Positions 1 to 9,543 are shown, counted from the stretch's first letter. The stretch is DNA of 34,403 bases from a bacterium (GCA_024635485.1 JAGXIV010000039.1:1-34403), one strand, 5' to 3'. A program made the numbers and translations. The notes: generated from the sequence alone by a model not told the origin.

Positions 1-1
1 A

Positions 2-307
2 ATGCCTATCATAGCATCTGCAAAAAAAGCGCTCAAACAAAGTAAAAAGAAGAACGCTCGAAATACACATTTCAAAAAAATGTACAGCGAAGCAAGAGTT
101 TCTTTTGAAAAAGCTATCAAAGCTGGAGACGCAAAACTTGCGAAAGAAATATACCTCAATACAGTAGATGAGAAAGGGAATACAAAAAGATCTGGACTCC
201 AATCTGTTATTGATAAACTTGTAAAAAAGAATATAATACATGCAAATAATGGTGCAAGAAAAAAATCAAAATTTGTACGAATGTTAAAACACCTTGAACA
301 AGCTTAG
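2..307 (+). CDS. rpsT: 30S ribosomal protein S20
   Basis: S20 binds 16S rRNA in the body of the small subunit. The 101-residue, Lys/Arg-rich, helical protein begins MPIIASAKKALKQSKKKNAR, the usual S20 opening, and ends with the family's helical hairpin; its length is slightly above the usual 85-90. The ATG is the second base of the window, so its promoter and ribosome site are not visible. It ends in TAG, 16 nt before infC, and is likely co-transcribed with infC-rpmI-rplT. rpsT next to this cluster is not the classical order, where infC-rpmI-rplT stands alone. It contains no UGA codon. Confidence 0.95.
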   Translation: MPIIASAKKALKQSKKKNARNTHFKKMYSEARVSFEKAIKAGDAKLAKEIYLNTVDEKGNTKRSGLQSVIDKLVKKNIIHANNGARKKSKFVRMLKHLEQA

Positions 308-323
308 TTTATTACCCCTATAG

Positions 324-836
324 ATGAGAGAAAAGAAAAAAAGACTGAATGCAGATATACGAGCTGAGCTCGTACAAGTAATTACTGATGATGGTGAAAA
401 TCTCGGAGAAATGACTCTCTCAGATGCCCTCACTCAGGCAAAAAGCCAAGAACTAGATTTGATGGAAATCGGTCAAAAAGACAATATTGTCTTGGTAAAA
501 ATGCTCGATTATGGAAAATATCTTTATAGGCAGAAAAAACTTGAACAAAAGCAAAAACAAAAGTGAAAAGCGCCAGATTTAAAAACTATTCGAATCACCT
601 TTAAGATTGGAGAACACGATCTTGATGTAAAAAGAAAGCAAGCAGAGAAATTTGCTGCTGATGGACATCCACTGAAAGTAAGTCTTATGCTTCGAGGAAG
701 AGAAAATCATTATGGAGATCTTGCTGGTGTAAAAATGGAAAGCTTTATCGAAAGTCTCACTGAGATTTACAAAGCTGATGCTCCTGTAAAAAGAACTTGA
801 AACACATTCAATGTAATGTTAAAACCAAAAAAATAA
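324..836 (+). CDS. infC: Translation initiation factor IF-3
   Basis: IF-3 binds the 30S subunit, prevents premature 50S joining and checks the start codon. The 170-residue product has the N-terminal domain (residues 1-75, with DIRAELVQVITDDGENLG), a Lys/Gln-rich linker, and the C-terminal RNA-binding domain (KTIRITFKIGEHDLDVKRKQ and a LRGRE segment). Two in-frame TGA codons fall at glycine positions (just after the linker, and near the C-terminus), so under the standard code the gene would be cut at residue 80. Length matches the family. It precedes rpmI and rplT in the universally conserved infC-rpmI-rplT order. No structured autoregulatory leader is obvious in the 16-nt gap from rpsT. Confidence 0.95.
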
Positions 837-855
837 TTATATTTAAAATTCTATT

Positions 856-1050
856 ATGTTAAAAACAAGAAGTGGGGTAAAAAAAAGAGTCAAGATAACT
901 TGAACTTGAAAAATCATCCTAAGAAAAGCCGGTAAAAAGCATTTACTTATGAATAAATCTAAAAAAGCTAAAGGAAGAAATAAGTATGGTGTTGTTATTG
1001 ATACAGTAGAAGTATCAAGAATCAAAAGACAAATTCCTTTCAGTATATAA
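856..1050 (+). CDS. rpmI: 50S ribosomal protein L35
   Basis: A 64-residue, very basic protein of the large subunit. It starts MLKTRSGVKKRVKITGTGKI and carries the family's central KAGKKHLL segment and SKKAKGRNKYG. Two UGA codons (ACT TGA ACT TGA AAA) encode the glycines of the conserved GTG-K turn, which is a strong local proof of the code. It lies 19 nt after infC and 50 nt before rplT, in the standard operon order. Under the standard code the gene would be invisible, which illustrates how small genes are lost in this genome if the wrong table is used. Confidence 0.93.
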
Positions 1051-1100
1051 TAACTTTACGAGGAGCAATTGCCCTCTTTATCTCTTAAATTAAAAATATC

Positions 1101-1448
1101 ATGGTACGTGTAAAACGAGCACTCATGACAAAGAAACGTCATAAAAAAGTAATTAAGGCAACAAAAGGTTTCCGAATGCTCAATAATCGAGTATTCTCAA
1201 GAGCTAAAAATGCTTGGATGAAAGCTGGTCTCAATTCTTATATCTGAAGAAAACTCAAAAAAAGAAATTTCAGAAGACTTTGGACAGTGAGAATTAATAA
1301 TGCAGTGAGAATGGAAGGAACTACCTATTCTAAATTCATTAATATGCTCTACCTCAAAAAGGTAAAACTCAATAGAAAAGTACTTTCTAATATGGCTATC
1401 AGTCATCCAGAAGCTTTTAAAGCACTTGTAAAATCAGTAAAGAATTAA
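1101..1448 (+). CDS. rplT: 50S ribosomal protein L20
   Basis: L20 binds 23S rRNA early in 50S assembly. The 115-residue product has the canonical opening MVRVKRALMTKKRHKKVIK, the KGFR motif, the RKLKKRNFRRLWTVRINNA core and a globular C-terminal part. One UGA encodes the glycine in SYIGRKLKKR. Length is exactly typical. It is the last gene of the rpsT-infC-rpmI-rplT run: the stop codon lies inside the stem of a terminator hairpin. In many bacteria L20 represses its own operon; no clear L20-binding mimic was seen here. Confidence 0.96.
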
Positions 1449-1470
1449 TCGTATGATTAGTTCTTTTTTT
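1440..1470 (+). terminator. Intrinsic terminator after rplT
   Basis: A hairpin AGAATTAATC-gtat-GATTAGTTCT followed by a run of T. It overlaps the rplT stop codon, so translation termination and transcription termination are packed together. Confidence 0.75.
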
Positions 1471-1502
1471 TGTCTCAATTTTTAAAATTTTATTACACCA
1501 AT

Positions 1503-1769
1503 ATGCAAAGATATTCAAGTCTCGGAGGAAAAGAAGTATATCATCAACTACAATCTAATCCTGAGGGGATTTTTCCTATAACTGCAGCCTTAGTAGATGG
1601 AATAATTCAAGATTTTGTATTTGGTCACTATGATGAATGAACTTGATATACAAACACGATTAAGATGGAAATTTCCTGAGAAATACTGCGTCTTTCATCA
1701 TGGGAAGAAAGAAGAAACAAAGTCCAAGAAATTTTAAATAGTACCATTCAATCAAAAAAAGTCGCTTAA
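1503..1769 (+). CDS. Small conserved-looking protein of unknown function
   Basis: An 88-residue product starting MQRYSSLGGKEVYHQLQ. Not recognised. It is soluble and mixed alpha/beta in character, with no signal peptide or membrane segment. Three UGA codons read as Gly (twice in the DEGTGYTNT stretch and once in EISGEIL), and the frame stays open across them, which supports it as a real gene. It starts 54 nt after rplT beyond a terminator. Its TAA overlaps the TAA of the convergent gene on the other strand inside a perfect palindrome. Function cannot be assigned. Confidence 0.7.
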
Positions 1770-1788
1770 GCGACTTTTAGTTTTTTTT
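1757..1788. terminator. Bidirectional terminator carrying both convergent stop codons
   Basis: Perfect 22-nt palindrome AAAAGTCGCTTAAGCGACTTTT (1757-1778), with T runs downstream on the plus strand and an A run upstream. The central TTAA (1766-1769) provides the stop codon of the gene on each strand. Confidence 0.8.
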
Positions 1789-2068
1789 CTGGAGATGTAT
1801 TTTCATTGGCAACTCGCTGCAACAATGTTTCTTCTTCATGATCTTGATACTCCCCTGGGTTTCTATCATACTGAAGTTCCTTAATGAGTGTTCAAAAGTC
1901 ACAAGCTTCCAGTAAAAATGGGAAAAACTTTCCTAATATAAACACTCTTTCTATCTGCACTTTTGCTTTCTTTTGCTCAAAATAAATCTTATCTTCAACA
2001 CTTTTCAAGAGCTCTCAACCATTTTGAGGGCTCTTTTGTAATGGAGAATTTTGATGTATTTCTGACAT
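1766..2068 (-). CDS. Small protein of unknown function
   Basis: A 100-residue product (starts MSEIHQNSPLQKSPQNGGEL; ends EKKLKVA) not recognised as a known family. It is soluble and charged, with a predicted helical central part (residues 24-60) followed by an acidic stretch rich in Glu/Asp (YQDHEEETLLQ). One UGA reads as Gly. It converges on the 1503 gene and shares the TTAA with it. The start is the first ATG after an AT-rich region shared with the dnaK promoter. A different frame on this strand is also open for about 50 codons but has no good start and worse composition. Confidence 0.55.
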
Positions 2069-2131
2069 AAATGAAGTTATGTATATATATTAATAGAATA
2101 GCAGACTTTTAATTTTCGTGCAAAATAACTC

Positions 2132-2167
2132 ATTTTTTCTTATGAGTTAGCTGATATAATTACTAAA
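2132..2167 (+). promoter_or_regulatory. Probable dnaK promoter
   Basis: A perfect -10 TATAAT at 2155-2160, with a poor TTTTCT-like -35 about 17 bp upstream. The predicted start point (about 2167) falls at the first base of the CIRCE element, the usual geometry for HrcA repression. Confidence 0.55.
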
Positions 2168-2194
2168 TTAGCACACATTATTAAAAAGTGCTAA
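2168..2194 (+). promoter_or_regulatory. CIRCE operator (HrcA binding site)
   Basis: TTAGCACAC-N9-AAGTGCTAA. The CIRCE consensus is TTAGCACTC-N9-GAGTGCTAA; here 16 of 18 arm positions match and the spacer is exactly 9. It lies just after the -10 box and about 100 nt before dnaK. hrcA itself is not in the window. Confidence 0.88.
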
Positions 2195-2291
2195 AAAAGA
2201 TTTGACGGAAATATTTTTTTGAATAGAATTCTTACAAGTCGTTAACATCGACTCAATAAAATAAAATTATTAAAATTTAATTATTACAAAT

Positions 2292-4184
<1,893 letters not shown>

Positions 4185-4190
4185 TCACTA

Positions 4191-4217
4191 AAAATCCCCA
4201 ATACTGGGGATTTTTTT
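4191..4217 (+). terminator. dnaK terminator
   Basis: AAAATCCCCA-atac-TGGGGATTTTTTT: a 9-10 bp stem with a seven-T tract, 7 nt after the dnaK stop. Confidence 0.92.
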
Positions 4218-4262
4218 GAGTTTAAAAAATATTTATGAATTAAGGGAAAGTTTCAATAAATA

Positions 4263-4288
4263 AAAACAGCCAATGGCTGTTTTTTTTA
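4263..4288 (-). terminator. purC terminator
   Basis: The palindrome AAAACAGCCAATGGCTGTTTT (4263-4283) just beyond the purC stop codon. It has T runs on both sides, so it can act in both directions. Confidence 0.85.
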
Positions 4289-4289
4289 T

Positions 4290-5330
4290 TTATGAAAATA
4301 TTTCACTTATTTCTTTATATCTTTTGGCTGTTACCTCTCGAACGAGTTCAATAATTTGTACTGCTTGTTTATTTTGTTCTGGATTTTCTTTCCAATAATC
4401 CGCAACATAATCTCGAACGGGTTGCTTATCTTTTGCAATTGGTTCATCTCATTCTACTACACTTTGAGCCTCCCAAAGTCGAGAAGAATCCGCAGTACAT
4501 ACTTCATCAATCACGTGAAGCTTACCTCTAGAATCAAGTCAAAATTCAAATTTTGTATCTCAAAATACAAGTCACTTTTCTTGAGCATGATTATTTGCTG
4601 CATTGTACATGTTGAGACTATACTGTTCAATTTGAGCTGCAATTATTATTCCTGAAAGATGTTGAAATCATTGTATATGCAACCATTCATTTAAGACTTG
4701 AACCATACTATCAAAAGTAATATTTATGTCTCACGAATCTGATTTAGTTGATGGAGTAAATAATGCTTTACTAAATTTACTACACTTTGTAAGTCCTATT
4801 CAAACAAATTCTCAAGTTGCTAATTCTCAAGTTTCTTCGTTATATCCTTTAAGAGCTGAGCCATACATATATCATCGAACAATTGCTTCAATTGGAAGCG
4901 CTGTAAGTTTTTTAACTACTACAGATGATTCAAGAAGTTCAGGTGGAAAATCTTCTGGAAATTGAGTATTAGAAAGTTGATTAGGAATATCATCAGTATC
5001 TTTGTGTTCTGCAAAATATTTGAACCAATAATTTGCCATATGAGTGAGAGCTTTTCATTTTCACTCTATAAGACCTTTATGAATAACATCATGAGTTGAT
5101 ATTCTATCTGTAGCAATCATAATAAGGCACTTAGGATTGTCTGGATGCTCAAATGTTTCTCTCACTTTACCAGAATGAATATGCTTATATCTTTCAGGAA
5201 GCTTTGGTGATCATTCTTTTATTTCTCAAGATAGTATTCAAGATGTAAGTTCTACTACCTCAGGATTTCTACTCCCTCATTTTCGAACAGAGGTAAATAT
5301 ATGTCACTGTTCTCAAAATTCTAAAGCCAT
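4290..5330 (-). CDS. purC: Phosphoribosylaminoimidazole-succinocarboxamide synthase
   Basis: SAICAR synthase joins CAIR and aspartate with ATP in purine synthesis. The 346-residue product shows the family motifs HSGKVRETFE, IATDRISTHDVI, MYGSALKGY, the FTPSTKSDSGDINITF region, VFGDTKFEFG and VIDEVCTADSSRLW. It is longer than the ~240-residue bacterial form and closer to the longer ~300-residue type. Many UGA codons read as Gly (for example in LEFGEQGHIF and RGYMYG). No other purine-pathway gene lies in the window, so it is a solitary gene between dnaK and the small-RNA region. It could serve a salvage or partial pathway. Confidence 0.93.
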
Positions 5331-5392
5331 AATTACTTTTAAAAAAATATTATATATATTTATAATGTAAATATTAAAAATATCAATTAATT

Positions 5393-5420
5393 TTGACTTA
5401 TTAGATAAAATAATTATAAG
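5393..5420 (+). promoter_or_regulatory. Promoter for small RNA A
   Basis: TTGACT (5393-5398), 16-bp spacer, TATAAG (5415-5420). No protein gene follows on this strand for nearly 900 nt. Confidence 0.55.
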
Positions 5421-5426
5421 TATATA

Positions 5427-5625
5427 AGCTGACGATTTTGTATTGAATTCCACCTCAATTGCACTATCGAAAGCTACACAACTTGGAAATTTTGTTCGAT
5501 TCTTTACGGACAATACGGCAGCTTTATAGCTTGCCTAAGAATTTTCCAGACAACGCATCTCCCTAAAGGGGGATGCACCACTTACATGCAAAGAAATCCC
5601 ACAGTAAAATGCGGGATTTTTTAAT
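5427..5625 (+). ncRNA. Candidate structured small RNA A (unassigned)
   Basis: A unit of about 190 nt between a good promoter and an intrinsic terminator (stem AAATCCC...GGGATTT plus a T tract, 5594-5625). It contains several hairpins: TTGTTCG/CGGACAA, a GGCAGCT/AGCTTGCC stem with one bulge, and a 9-bp GCATCTCCC/GGGGGATGC stem (one U-G pair) with loop TAAA. No open frame of meaningful length fits. I found no tmRNA ends, RNase P core motif, or SRP apical loop, so the class is unknown. The size would also suit a 6S-like RNA, but the ends do not pair. Confidence 0.45.
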
Positions 5626-5645
5626 TTTTAAATTATATACAACAT

Positions 5646-5805
5646 AAAAGCCCCAAAAGGGGCTTATTACTTATCTCTTTGGAGCTCTTGAATAAAATTC
5701 AGGCTCAACAAAGTAAATTGGGTGAGTGGAAGACTAACTATCATTCAGAAACGTGCTTTGGATGATCGTCCAACATTTTTCTCTAGACTGTCTGTCTCCA
5801 CACTC
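5646..5805 (-). ncRNA. Candidate structured small RNA B (unassigned)
   Basis: A minus-strand unit of about 160 nt from a near-consensus promoter to a terminator (AAGCCCC-aaaa-GGGGCTT, 5648-5665, followed by T on the minus strand). The 5' part folds into a rod: GTGTGGAGAC pairs with GTCTTCCACTC, enclosing a TTGGA-cgatca-TCCAA hairpin. A second GAGC/GCTC + TGAAT/ATTCA hairpin follows. Only tiny frames (12-25 codons) are open. The class is unknown. Confidence 0.45.
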
Positions 5806-5811
5806 TAATAT

Positions 5812-5839
5812 ATTATAAATAATAATTATATCTTAGCAA
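5812..5839 (-). promoter_or_regulatory. Promoter for small RNA B
   Basis: Minus strand: TTGCTA, 16-bp spacer, perfect TATAAT. The predicted start is near 5805. Confidence 0.6.
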
Positions 5840-5854
5840 ATATTTTTAATAAAG

Positions 5855-6142
5855 AAAAAAGGCTTGCTTGAAGCAAGACCTTTTTTTAAATCAGAGAGAG
5901 AACATCAACAGAATAATCTGGAGTTCAATCTATCTTGAATTTCAACCGAGCGCAGCAAGCAACTCGGGAAGCCAGATATCTCTCCTCCCAAAGAGATATC
6001 GGCATACTATGCACTAAATGATATCATCCTCAGATACATAAGTGGCATAGATTCTATTTCTAATCAAGCTGACCAGCCAAAACTGGGTACAACTCAACTG
6101 GTGAGATTGTTCCTTCTTATATGAGATTGGGGCTCAGAAGGA
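5855..6142 (-). ncRNA. Candidate structured small RNA C (unassigned)
   Basis: A minus-strand unit of about 290 nt with a consensus -35 and a strong terminator (GGTCTTGCTT-ca-AGCAAGCC with flanking A and T runs, 5855-5887). Predicted helices, 5' to 3': TCCTTCT/AGAAGGA; CCAGT-ttt-GGCTGG; ATGCCACT/AGTGCAT; a perfect ATATCTCT/AGAGATAT stem closed outside by GCC/GGC; and CCGAG/CTCGG. The density of perfect stems is far above background. No family motif (RNase P, tmRNA, 6S, SRP) was recognised. An open frame runs through part of it but lacks a start and protein-like composition. Confidence 0.5.
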
Positions 6143-6147
6143 CACGT

Positions 6148-6175
6148 ATCTTATTAATAAAATATATTCTGTCAA
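6148..6175 (-). promoter_or_regulatory. Promoter for small RNA C
   Basis: Minus strand: consensus TTGACA, 16-bp spacer, TAAGAT. The predicted start is near 6142. Confidence 0.62.
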
Positions 6176-6262
6176 AACTTTTTTGACCATTATGTATTTT
6201 ATCCTCATCTAATTTTTTGAATGAGAGGTGTAAGAAAATATACATTGTTTTTATGAGGTGTA

Positions 6263-6291
6263 TTGACAATAATTTATATGAAGTACAATAG
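6263..6291 (+). promoter_or_regulatory. Probable promoter of the 6315 gene
   Basis: Consensus TTGACA at 6263-6268 with a 17-bp spacer to CAATAG. A better -10 (TATACT, 6295-6300) has no matching -35, so the exact start point is uncertain. Confidence 0.4.
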
Positions 6292-6314
6292 TGTTATACT
6301 TTATAAAGTTCATT

Positions 6315-6872
6315 ATGTTTCGATTTATTTTCTTCATACTGTTTATTGGATTTCTCATCTATGGATTTTTTAATATCTATTGAAATATTCAAGATGAATC
6401 AAATACCAATGAAAGCTATAATAGCGAGATAAACTCATTAGTAGCTCAGTATGCGAATCAAAAAGAAGAAGAAAGTGAATATGTTATATATTCTCAAGAA
6501 TTTCTTGGGGATAGATCCTATGATAGTAATAATATTTGAACCCTTGAGCCATATTTTAGTGAAAGTGATTTTAATCAAAGAAATTCTCAAAGCTATGAAA
6601 ATCCTCTCTACGTTTCTTCCTCTCAAGTACGCCTTCCAAGCAATAAGCTGAGTGTAAGCTTGTGAAGTTCTCCTACATGACGTACCTGAACAAATTTTAA
6701 TACATTTCAAAATACTTCTTGATTTGACTCTTGACTTAGTTTCACCGATGAAAGTTGTGCTGGTATTATTTATGATCCTTGTCTCAAAATTTGAGACTTA
6801 GATACAGAGGGATGAAACTTTCGACTTATAGGTTCTGGAACTCCAATCTATACTGACCCTTCACAACTTTAA
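6315..6872 (+). CDS. Membrane-anchored or secreted protein of unknown function
   Basis: A 185-residue product. Residues 1-22 (MFRFIFFILFIGFLIYGFFN) form a hydrophobic signal anchor; the rest is hydrophilic, rich in Ser, Asn, Tyr and Gly, and should lie outside the membrane. A stretch near residues 115-150 is Gly/Ser/Thr-rich (SLGSSPTGRTGTN), with many of the glycines written UGA. Two cysteines (SCAGIIYDPC) near residue 156 could form a disulfide. No family recognised. It ends just before a bidirectional terminator that also serves nhaA. The heavy UGA use marks it as native, in contrast to nhaA beside it. Confidence 0.65.
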
Positions 6873-6879
6873 TCCGGCA

Positions 6880-6907
6880 AAAAGCCCCACATAGATGCGG
6901 GGCTTTT
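6880..6907. terminator. Bidirectional terminator (6315 gene / nhaA)
   Basis: AAAAGCCCC-acatagatgc-GGGGCTTTT, with internal CAT/ATG pairing. It lies between the two convergent genes. Confidence 0.85.
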
Positions 6908-6936
6908 CATTTTTATTTGTTCTCAAGCGAGCGCCG

Positions 6937-8220
6937 TTATCGCGCCGCGGGAACTTTTTCTACTCGAAGGAACCTCCCAACCACTGGAGCAATTGCTGCT
7001 GCTCCAAAGCTAAAAAGTGCTCCCATTTTCGCTGCATCAAGAACATGACCTGCTGGAAAAGCAACACCAGCAACGAAGAGAGAAACGGTAAAACCGATTC
7101 CTGCCACAAAGCCGAGTGTAGCCACATCTTTCATCTTGACACCGTCAGGAAGTCCAAGAGTCCACGCAGCGATGCCTCCCATAATAAAGATTCCAAGAGG
7201 CTTCCCTATAAGAAGTCCACTCAGAACGAGCCATGTAGTGTCCCCCAGTGAAGAAAACTCGACTCCAGCATTCAGGAAGCCGAAGAGAAACAGAATAACC
7301 TGAACAGGAGCTTTGATTGTGTGCTCCATGACATTCAAGAGATCATGCTCATATTTCTCTTCCTCTGCAAAAATGCCAAAAGCTTTTGCTGCATGAGGGA
7401 TTACGGGAATCACAGGAAGAAGACCCAGTGCAGGATGGATTCCTGCCTGCTGAAATCCATACCAGCTAAGAATCCCCGCAATCACGTACGGTAAACCTCC
7501 CAAGTATTTGCGAACATTTGTCGAGTTTGGCCTTTGTTGCTTACCACGATCAAGTCGACGCGGAAGTTCATTGAACACGAACCAGACGAAAGAAACGGCT
7601 CCAAAAGAGAGAAGCAACCATTCAAGCTGAAGTTCTCCGGACGGATAAAACACAGCCAGAATAAGAAGCCCACCTGCGTCATCCAGAATTGCAAGAGCCA
7701 GGAGAAATTTGATTGCTGGATGTCCAGCTCCAAACACGAGACGGCCAACCAGATAGGCAAAGGCAATATCTGTCGCTGTAGGAATTGCCCATCCATTTTT
7801 CGCTGCTTCATAAGTATCAGAACCCATAATAGTAGCGATGATGAGATAGACTAAAACTGGTCCGAGCATTCCACCAGCCGTTGCGATAACTGTTGAAAGA
7901 GCTTGACGACCTCGGAGCGCTCCTCCAGGAATAGCAACTGCCTCCCAAACTTCTTTGCCAGCCATGGCAAAAAAGAGTGCCATGAGAACATCATTCACAA
8001 GATAATGGAGTGTAAGCTCTCGAACGATATGTCCATTCTCATCTTGATGAAGATGACCTACCAGAGAATCAGGAATCAGTACGATTTCCGTCAACATATG
8101 GTAGATATCAGGATTTGTATTTGCCATAAAGAGTGCAGAAATCGCACCCAATATAAGCAAAAGCGAATAATCTGAGACAAAGCCCCAGACCTTCGCAGTT
8201 GTGTTTGTGTTTGTAGACAT
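6937..8220 (-). CDS. nhaA: Na+/H+ antiporter NhaA
   Basis: An inner-membrane antiporter that expels Na+ in exchange for protons. The 427-residue, very hydrophobic protein has the unwound-helix motif WAIPTATDIAFA (equivalent to Asp133 of E. coli NhaA), the ion-binding pair in LALAILDDAGG (Asp163/164) and LLIGKPLGI (Lys300). About 46 glycines are present and none is UGA, unlike every neighbour of similar size. Base composition is also visibly richer in G+C (50% or more in sampled lines, against about a third nearby). The start MSTNTNTT is preceded by a strong AAGGGG ribosome site, which most genes here lack; the frame is open upstream but that part is not NhaA-like. Recent transfer from a standard-code donor is likely. 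Confidence 0.96.
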   Translation of the reverse strand: MSTNTNTTAKVWGFVSDYSLLLILGAISALFMANTNPDIYHMLTEIVLIPDSLVGHLHQDENGHIVRELTLHYLVNDVLMALFFAMAGKEVWEAVAIPGGALRGRQALSTVIATAGGMLGPVLVYLIIATIMGSDTYEAAKNGWAIPTATDIAFAYLVGRLVFGAGHPAIKFLLALAILDDAGGLLILAVFYPSGELQLEWLLLSFGAVSFVWFVFNELPRRLDRGKQQRPNSTNVRKYLGGLPYVIAGILSWYGFQQAGIHPALGLLPVIPVIPHAAKAFGIFAEEEKYEHDLLNVMEHTIKAPVQVILFLFGFLNAGVEFSSLGDTTWLVLSGLLIGKPLGIFIMGGIAAWTLGLPDGVKMKDVATLGFVAGIGFTVSLFVAGVAFPAGHVLDAAKMGALFSFGAAAIAPVVGRFLRVEKVPAAR

Positions 8221-8261
8221 ACATATTACCCCTTCAAGGTCAAATTGAAAAATGTCGAACA

Positions 8262-8291
8262 GTATTATTGATTTTTTTAATAAATTGTCAA
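8262..8291 (-). promoter_or_regulatory. Probable nhaA promoter
   Basis: Minus strand: TTGACA (8291-8286), 18-bp spacer, TAATAC (8267-8262). Unlike the gene, it is AT-rich like the host. Confidence 0.45.
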
Positions 8292-8310
8292 AAAATATTT
8301 GAGCTTCATT

Positions 8311-8337
8311 TTGAGCATAAAAAAAAGTCCGTATACT
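8311..8337 (+). promoter_or_regulatory. Possible promoter of the flavoprotein gene
   Basis: TTGAGC, 15-bp spacer, TATACT, 22 nt before the ATG at 8360. The spacer is short. Confidence 0.35.
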
Positions 8338-8359
8338 TGTTGAAATTAACAAAAAAGCA

Positions 8360-9484
8360 ATGACTAAAAATATATATGACCTGATTGTTATTTGAGCCTG
8401 AGCTGCTGGAATGTTTACGGCGATTCATGCTCCCAAAACAATGAAAAAACTCTTACTTGAAAAAAATAATAAGATTGGAATAAAGGTTCTTATGTCTGGT
8501 GGAGAGAGGTGTAATGTCTCAAATATAGATATAGAACCAGAAAGAGATTATTTTGGAAAAAATACTAAAGCTATGTACAGCCCCTTTAAGCAATTCTCAA
8601 ATTATGATATGATATGATTTCTTGAGGATAGATGAGTAACAACCCAAATTGAAGATAGAGGAAGAATTATACTTGCATCAGGAAAAGCTACCGAACTCGT
8701 AGATTTACTCAGAAAAGAAATACTCAACAACAATACGGAAATAGCACTCAATAGCTGAGTAGAAAGTTTAGAAAAACAAAACGATGGAAGTTTTAAAATT
8801 ATTTCATGAAGTGATACATTTTATGCTAAAAAAGTAGTTATTTCCTCAGGGTGAAAAAGCTACTCAAGCGTAGGAACAGATGGTTGGTGATACAAAGTAG
8901 CTCAAAAATTTTGACACACTATTAATGAGCCGTTTAAAGGACTCTGTGGAATGGTAAGTCGTGAAAATATGGCTGATATTTCTGGAACAACTGTATTTCT
9001 TAGTATAGAACTCTACTGCTGAGAAGAACTGGTATATAGTGAATCTGACGGATCATTTCTTTTTACCCATTTTTGAGTAACAGGACCTATGATATATAAT
9101 GCAGCCGTTCGACTCTGAGAATATATGAGAAAATCTGGAGTGAGTCCAGAAAATGAAGCTGCATTTATACGTGATAATATTTCTCTCAAGTTGAAATTCA
9201 TAGCAGATTCCATGACCAAGAAACTCGAAAAATTTTTTACACTATGAGAAGAAGATATGGAAAGAACAATTCATATTAATGATCTAAGAAGTTGGAATGA
9301 GGCAAAAGTTACAGGAGGTTGAGTACTCCTAGATGAACTGACTAAAAATTTTGAATCAAAACTCGTTTCATGACTGTATATGATTGGGGAGGTCATTGAT
9401 ATTACAGGAAAAACATGAGGATTTAATCTTCAATCAGCTTGGAGTCAATGATACGTAGTTGGACAGAGTTTCAAAACGCAGTAA
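8360..9484 (+). CDS. FAD-dependent oxidoreductase, BaiN/HI0933 (YhiN) family
   Basis: A 374-residue flavoprotein. The N-terminal dinucleotide fold is IVIGAGAAGM (residues 9-18, two glycines UGA), followed by the family signature MSGGERCNVSN (residues 47-57), a VVISSGGKSY second FAD-contact segment, LFTHFGVTGP, VTGGGV and the closing GEVIDITGKTGGFNLQSAWS. This is the order expected for the HI0933-like family, whose members are NAD(P)H/FAD oxidoreductases with mostly undefined substrates. The protein is slightly shorter than the usual 390-420. A one-gene unit, divergent from nhaA. The specific reaction cannot be inferred. Confidence 0.9.
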
Positions 9485-9543
9485 AACTTTATTTTGTTGT
9501 CTTTTTCTCTATACTTAGGCAAATATTTTTTGAGTTATAATGC

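Noticed and set aside
1796-1885. Plus-strand 29-codon frame inside the minus gene at 1766-2068
   Set aside because: Shadow of the longer minus-strand gene; no ribosome site or downstream support.
5480-5500. TTCGATT tRNA T-loop-like motif in small RNA A
   Set aside because: Flanking bases do not form a T stem and no acceptor or anticodon arm can be built.
5855-6000. Minus-strand open frame through small RNA C
   Set aside because: No start codon, no protein-like composition, and it runs through the stems and terminator.
5427-6142. Assignment of the small RNAs as tmRNA, RNase P RNA, SRP RNA or 6S RNA
   Set aside because: Required motifs (tRNA-like ends, GAGGAAAGUC core, GGAAG apical loop, pairing ends) were looked for and not seen.
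6937-8352. NhaA start at 8352 (44 extra residues)
   Set aside because: The extra stretch is not NhaA-like, overlaps the promoter, and MSTNTNTT at 8220 has a strong ribosome site.
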